Shown here piece after piece: positions 60,477-64,000 of a DNA stretch of 64,000 nucleotides. The position numbers and the translations under genes were made by a program. A model generated the notes under the pieces. It saw only the letters and a program-made list of their open reading frames with translations. It searched no databases and was not told where the DNA came from. The stretch comes from Jejubacter sp036620675 (lineage in GTDB: Bacteria > Pseudomonadota > Gammaproteobacteria > Enterobacterales > Enterobacteriaceae). The stretch is taken from assembly GCA_036620675.1 (NCBI GenBank), contig JAZHEE010000002.1; one strand, given 5' to 3'. Positions within the stretch are counted from its first letter, which is position 1; each line of letters opens with the position of its first letter.

Positions 60477-62008
60477 AGATTCGTTCACAAGTCGGCATGG
60501 TGCTGAATCTGGATAAGTGCATCGGCTGCCACACCTGTTCGGTAACCTGTAAAAATGTCTGGACTAGCCGTGAAGGGATGGAGTACGCCTGGTTCAATAA
60601 TGTCGAAAGCAAGCCAGGCGTCGGCTTCCCTAATGACTGGGAAAACCAGGAAAAATGGAAGGGCGGCTGGATCCGCAAAATCAACGGCAAGCTGCAGCCG
60701 CGTATGGGCAGCCGCGGTATGCTGCTGGGCAAGATTTTTGCCAACCCACATTTGCCGGGCATTGATGATTACTACGAGCCGTTTGACTACGACTACCAGC
60801 ATCTGCACAACGCGCCGGAAGGTAAACATCAGCCTATCGCTCGCCCGCGTTCGCTGATTACCGGTAAGCGGATGAACAAAATCGAAGCGGGCCCCAACTG
60901 GGAAGAGATTCTGGGCGGTGAGTTTGAAAAACGCAGCCAGGATCAGAACTTCGAAAACATGCAGAAGGCGATGTACGGCCAGTTTGAAAACACCTTTATG
61001 ATGTATCTGCCGCGTCTGTGTGAGCACTGCCTTAACCCGGCCTGTGTCGCCACCTGTCCGAGCGGCGCCATCTATAAGCGTGAAGAAGACGGCATCGTGC
61101 TGATCGATCAGGACAAGTGCCGCGGCTGGCGGATGTGCATTACCGGCTGCCCGTATAAAAAAATCTACTTCAACTGGAAGAGCGGCAAGTCCGAGAAGTG
61201 TATCTTCTGCTATCCGCGTATCGAAGCCGGCATGCCGACCGTCTGTTCCGAAACCTGCGTCGGTCGCATCCGCTATCTGGGCGTGTTGCTCTATGACGCA
61301 GACGCCATTGAGCAGGCGGCCAGCACCGAGAGCGAACAGGATCTCTACCAGCGTCAGCTGGATGTCTTCCTCGACCCGAACGATCCGCAAGTTATCGAAC
61401 AGGCCCTGAAAGACGGCGTTCCTCAGAGCGTGATCGATGCGGCTCAGCAGTCGCCGGTCTACAAAATGGCGATGGACTGGAAGCTGGCGCTACCGCTGCA
61501 TCCGGAATATCGCACCCTGCCGATGGTCTGGTACGTGCCGCCCCTGTCGCCGATTCAGTCTGCGGCCGACGCCGGCGAGCTGCCGCACAGCGGCATTCTG
61601 CCTGACGTGGAAAGCCTGCGTATTCCGGTGCAGTACCTGGCGAATCTGCTGACGGCGGGCGATACCCAGCCGGTACTGCGGGCCCTGAAGCGGATGCTGG
61701 CGATGCGCCACTACAAGCGCGCCGAAACGGTTGATGGCGTGAGCGATACCCGGGCGCTGGAAGAAGTTGGGCTCACTGAAGCCCAGGCGCAGGAGATGTA
61801 TCGTTACCTGGCTATCGCTAACTATGAAGATCGCTTTGTGGTGCCGACCAGCCACCGCGAACTGGCTCATGACGCTTTCCCCGAGAAGAGCGGCTGCGGT
61901 TTCAGTTTTGGCGACGGTTGCCACGGTTCGGACACCAAATTCAATCTGTTCAACAGCCGCCGCATTGACGCTATCGATGTGAGCGCCCGGAGCAACAAAA
62001 ATGATTGA
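60473..62008 (+). CDS. narH: Respiratory nitrate reductase A, beta subunit
   Basis: The electron-transfer subunit, 511 residues. Four cysteine groups are visible: CIGCHTCSVTCKNVW, CEHCLNPACVATCP, CRGWRMCITGCPY and CIFCYPRIEAG with CSETCVG. The Trp in CRGWRMC replaces a cysteine and accounts for the single [3Fe-4S] cluster besides three [4Fe-4S]. It passes electrons from NarI haem to NarG. Its end overlaps the narJ start by eight bases. Confidence 0.98.
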   Translation: MKIRSQVGMVLNLDKCIGCHTCSVTCKNVWTSREGMEYAWFNNVESKPGVGFPNDWENQEKWKGGWIRKINGKLQPRMGSRGMLLGKIFANPHLPGIDDYYEPFDYDYQHLHNAPEGKHQPIARPRSLITGKRMNKIEAGPNWEEILGGEFEKRSQDQNFENMQKAMYGQFENTFMMYLPRLCEHCLNPACVATCPSGAIYKREEDGIVLIDQDKCRGWRMCITGCPYKKIYFNWKSGKSEKCIFCYPRIEAGMPTVCSETCVGRIRYLGVLLYDADAIEQAASTESEQDLYQRQLDVFLDPNDPQVIEQALKDGVPQSVIDAAQQSPVYKMAMDWKLALPLHPEYRTLPMVWYVPPLSPIQSAADAGELPHSGILPDVESLRIPVQYLANLLTAGDTQPVLRALKRMLAMRHYKRAETVDGVSDTRALEEVGLTEAQAQEMYRYLAIANYEDRFVVPTSHRELAHDAFPEKSGCGFSFGDGCHGSDTKFNLFNSRRIDAIDVSARSNKND

Positions 62009-62711
62009 ACTGGTGATTATTTCCCGTCTGCTGGAGTACCCGGATGCGGCGCTGGCTGAGCATCAGCAGGAGCTGTTTGCCGCCATTAACGACGCTCAGG
62101 CATTGAACAGGAGCGATGCCCACGAACTGGGCGTCTTTCTACGCGATCTGCTGGCTAAAGATCTGCTGGATGTCCAGGCCGCTTACGGCGAGCTGTTCGA
62201 TCGCGGTCGCGCCACCTCGCTGCTGCTGTTTGAACATGTGCACGGCGAGTCACGCGATCGCGGTCAGGCAATGGTCGATCTGATGGCGCAATACCAGCGG
62301 ATTGGCCTGCAGCTCGACAGCCACGAGCTGCCGGATCATCTGCCGCTTTATCTGGAATATCTGGCGCAGTTGCCGGAACAGGAAGCTCGCTCCGGTCTGG
62401 ACGATATCGCGCCGATTCTGGCACTGCTTAGCGCCCGGCTCAAGAAGCGCGACAGCCGTTACGCGCTGCTGTTCGACCTGCTGCTGTCGCTTTGCGAAAG
62501 CCGGATGGATGTTGAACAGGTCGGCAAGCAGATTGCCGACGAAGCCCGCGACGATACCACCCAGGCCCTGGATGCGGTCTGGGAGGAGGAGCAGGTGAAA
62601 TTCTTCGCGGACAGCGGCTGCGGCGACTCTGAGATCGCCGAACATCAGCGTCGCTTTGCTGGTGCCGTCGCGCCGCAATATCTGAATATCTCTACCGGGG
62701 GACAGCAATAA
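62001..62711 (+). CDS. narJ: Nitrate reductase assembly chaperone NarJ
   Basis: A cytoplasmic chaperone of the TorD/NarJ family, 236 residues, helical. It holds apo-NarGH until the molybdenum cofactor is inserted and the complex docks on NarI. Typical features are RLLEYPDAALAEHQQELF near the start and SLLLFEHVHGESRDRGQAMV, which holds the conserved region near residue 80. Its stop overlaps the narI start by one base. Confidence 0.96.
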   Translation: MIELVIISRLLEYPDAALAEHQQELFAAINDAQALNRSDAHELGVFLRDLLAKDLLDVQAAYGELFDRGRATSLLLFEHVHGESRDRGQAMVDLMAQYQRIGLQLDSHELPDHLPLYLEYLAQLPEQEARSGLDDIAPILALLSARLKKRDSRYALLFDLLLSLCESRMDVEQVGKQIADEARDDTTQALDAVWEEEQVKFFADSGCGDSEIAEHQRRFAGAVAPQYLNISTGGQQ

Positions 62712-63388
62712 TGCACTTCCTGAATATGTTCTTCTTCGATATCTACCCCTATATCGCCGGGACGGTGTTTCTGGTCGGTAGCTGGCTGCGCTATGACTAT
62801 GGCCAGTACACCTGGCGCGCCTCATCCAGTCAGATGCTGGATAAAAAGGGCATGAACATGGCTTCTAACCTGTTTCACTTCGGGATTTTGGGCATCATCT
62901 TCGGTCACTTCTTTGGGATGCTGACGCCGCACTGGATGTACGAAGCGTTTCTGCCTATCGACGTGAAACAGAAACTGGCGATGATCGCAGGCGGCTTGTG
63001 CGGCGTGATGACGCTGGTGGGCGGGCTACTGTTGCTGAAGCGCCGTCTGTTCAACCCGCGTATTCGTGCGACCTCTACCACGGCGGATATTCTGATTCTG
63101 AGTCTGCTGATGATTCAGTGCGCGCTGGGGCTGCTGACGATCCCGTTCTCCGCCCGGCATCTGGACGGTTCCGAGATGATGAAGCTGGTAGGCTGGGCTC
63201 AGTCCGTGGTGACCTTTCACGGCGGGGCCTCCGCCCACCTGGACGGTGTGGCAACCGTATTCCGCATTCATCTGGTGCTGGGGATGACGCTGTTCGTACT
63301 CTTCCCCTTTACCCGTCTGGTGCACATCTGGAGCGCGCCGGTGGAGTATCTGACCCGCAAATATCAACTGGTGCGCGCCCGCCGCTGA
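62711..63388 (+). CDS. narI: Respiratory nitrate reductase A, gamma subunit (cytochrome b)
   Basis: The membrane anchor, 225 residues with five helices, carrying two b-type haems and oxidising quinol at the periplasmic side. The haem ligands are histidines in NLFHFGILGIIFGHFFGM (helix 2) and in the last helices (FRIHLVLGM and RLVHIWSAP). It ends the narGHJI operon. Confidence 0.98.
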   Translation: MHFLNMFFFDIYPYIAGTVFLVGSWLRYDYGQYTWRASSSQMLDKKGMNMASNLFHFGILGIIFGHFFGMLTPHWMYEAFLPIDVKQKLAMIAGGLCGVMTLVGGLLLLKRRLFNPRIRATSTTADILILSLLMIQCALGLLTIPFSARHLDGSEMMKLVGWAQSVVTFHGGASAHLDGVATVFRIHLVLGMTLFVLFPFTRLVHIWSAPVEYLTRKYQLVRARR

Positions 63389-63408
63389 TATTTGCTACCC
63401 GAGCCGAG

Positions 63409-63434
63409 AAACCCTGCTTTCGCAGGGTTTTTTT
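63409..63434 (+). terminator. Terminator of narGHJI
   Basis: A perfect 9-bp stem AAACCCTGC / GCAGGGTTT with loop TTTC, followed by T residues, 20 bases after the narI stop. Confidence 0.9.
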
Positions 63435-63578
63435 ATTGCCAGCTGAAAACCACGCCCTGCGGGTGTGGTCATCAGCAGGTTTTGGCTTTGCCTTATTGTC
63501 TTCGGATTTAAATCTCTCAGGACGGGCAGATACCTCTTTTTAAGGTCTTTGGTACGCTCCTATAGGGCGAAATCAATG

Positions 63579-63602
63579 CCGCCTTCTATGAAGGCGGATT
63601 TT
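63579..63602. terminator. Second hairpin after the nar operon
   Basis: A perfect 8-bp stem CCGCCTTC / GAAGGCGG with loop TAT and ATTTT after it on the plus strand. It may end transcripts coming from the tRNA-Tyr side on the minus strand or act as a backup for nar. No gene is seen between 63389 and 64000. Confidence 0.5.
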
Positions 63603-63746
63603 CACTTTTAAGGCGTTCAGCCAGAAAGGCGCCGTAACGTTGGGATTTCTCGCTCTTTTCCACTTGACCGTCCAGCGTGCAAAATAAAGAGGCGCGGCTG
63701 TTATGCAACAGAGGAAGAAGAACTGTCGGGGAATCAACCACGAAGA

Positions 63747-63923
63747 GATGGTGGTGGGGGAAGGATAATTCGTCGCTGCGCTCCTCACCCTGCGGGCCGT
63801 TGCCTGCGGCAACGTTCTCTCGCTGCGCTCGGGTCGAACCTTAGTCGAAGCTTCTCGTCCTTCCCCGTGCTTGCACACTATGGAAAAACTGACTCTGGGA
63901 TTAAATACGGAGAAACATAAAGT
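63747..63923 (-). repeat. 177-bp repeat unit starting with the tRNA-Tyr 3' end, distal copy
   Basis: On the minus strand the segment at 63765-63749 reads TCCTTCCCCCACCACCA, the 3' end of tRNA-Tyr including CCA. The first 77 bases are identical to the next copy (63924-64000). E. coli has repeats of about 178 bp behind tyrT near the nar locus, each beginning with the tRNA-Tyr end. The hairpin-rich part (about 63795-63815) contains GTTGCC-TGC-GGCAAC. Confidence 0.85.
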
Positions 63924-64000
63924 GATGGTGGTGGGGGAAGGATAATTCGTCGCTGCGCTCCTCACCCTGCGGGCCGTTGCCTGCGGCAACGTTCTCTCGC
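63924..64000 (-). repeat. tRNA-Tyr 3'-end repeat, proximal copy (cut by window edge)
   Basis: The same 77 bases as at 63747-63823, again with the tRNA-Tyr 3' end at 63942-63926 on the minus strand. It runs out of the window, so the tRNA gene or further units should follow to the right. Confidence 0.85.

Noticed and set aside
63573..63989. 138-codon minus-strand frame at the right edge
   Set aside because: It runs through the two tRNA-Tyr-derived repeats and contains the same peptide twice; it is a by-product of the repeat.
1..64000. CRISPR arrays, prophage, insertion sequences, complete tRNA or rRNA genes
   Set aside because: Looked for on both strands; no spaced short repeats with unique spacers, no integrase or transposase, and only tRNA-Tyr 3' fragments were seen.

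Overview
The window is chromosomal DNA from a member of the Enterobacteriaceae that is not E. coli. The evidence is an almost complete E. coli-like gene order with closely matching proteins: dadX-nhaP2(cvrA)-ldcA-emtA ... treA ... ychF-pth-ychH-prs-ispE-lolB-hemA-prfA-prmC-sirB2-sirB1-kdsA-chaA-chaC-ychN-ychO-narL-narX-narK-narGHJI. Most genes look GC-rich. The species cannot be fixed from the sequence alone. No rRNA gene, complete tRNA gene, insertion sequence, prophage or CRISPR array was seen.

Left part (1-12.7 kb): the 3' end of dadX, nhaP2, ldcA and emtA are followed by an accessory block. Its core is foxA (ferrioxamine receptor), flanked on both sides by two related copies of a roughly 1 kb non-coding repeat. 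The repeat is built from nested terminal inverted repeats and long hairpins, and its right-hand copy carries a 121-bp tandem array. Then come hpaR and hpaX, divergent and with two identical putative operators between them but without the hydroxyphenylacetate catabolic genes, and treA.

Accessory middle (12.7-36 kb): a two-gene unit (ThDP enzyme plus MEKHLA protein) in which both genes carry a frameshift; a GntR-controlled, Rut-like catabolic operon (DUF1185 protein, alpha/beta hydrolase, flavin reductase with a Nudix-like tail, luciferase-like monooxygenase, aldehyde dehydrogenase, NCS1 permease); an unknown membrane protein; a LacI-controlled nhaC plus MalY/PatB-type lyase unit with an 18-bp perfect operator; a transglutaminase-MerT-like-MerP-like operon; cheV behind a sigma28-type promoter; a ProP-like transporter with a symmetric leader; dbpA; and an AT-rich foreign gene with a HEPN-like RX4H motif.

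Conserved right part (36-63.4 kb): translation and precursor genes (ychF, pth, prs, ispE, lolB, hemA, prfA, prmC, kdsA), cation export (chaA) and glutathione turnover (chaC), then the anaerobic nitrate respiration locus. There narXL senses nitrate, narK transports it, and narGHJI encodes nitrate reductase A and its chaperone; FNR and NarL sites are visible. Decay is seen here too: dauA survives only as a fragment between ychH and prs, and sirB2 has an in-frame stop.

Right edge (63.4-64 kb): two copies of a 177-bp-period repeat begin with the 3' end of tRNA-Tyr on the minus strand, resembling the repeats distal to tyrT in E. coli. The tRNA-Tyr gene itself probably lies just beyond the window.
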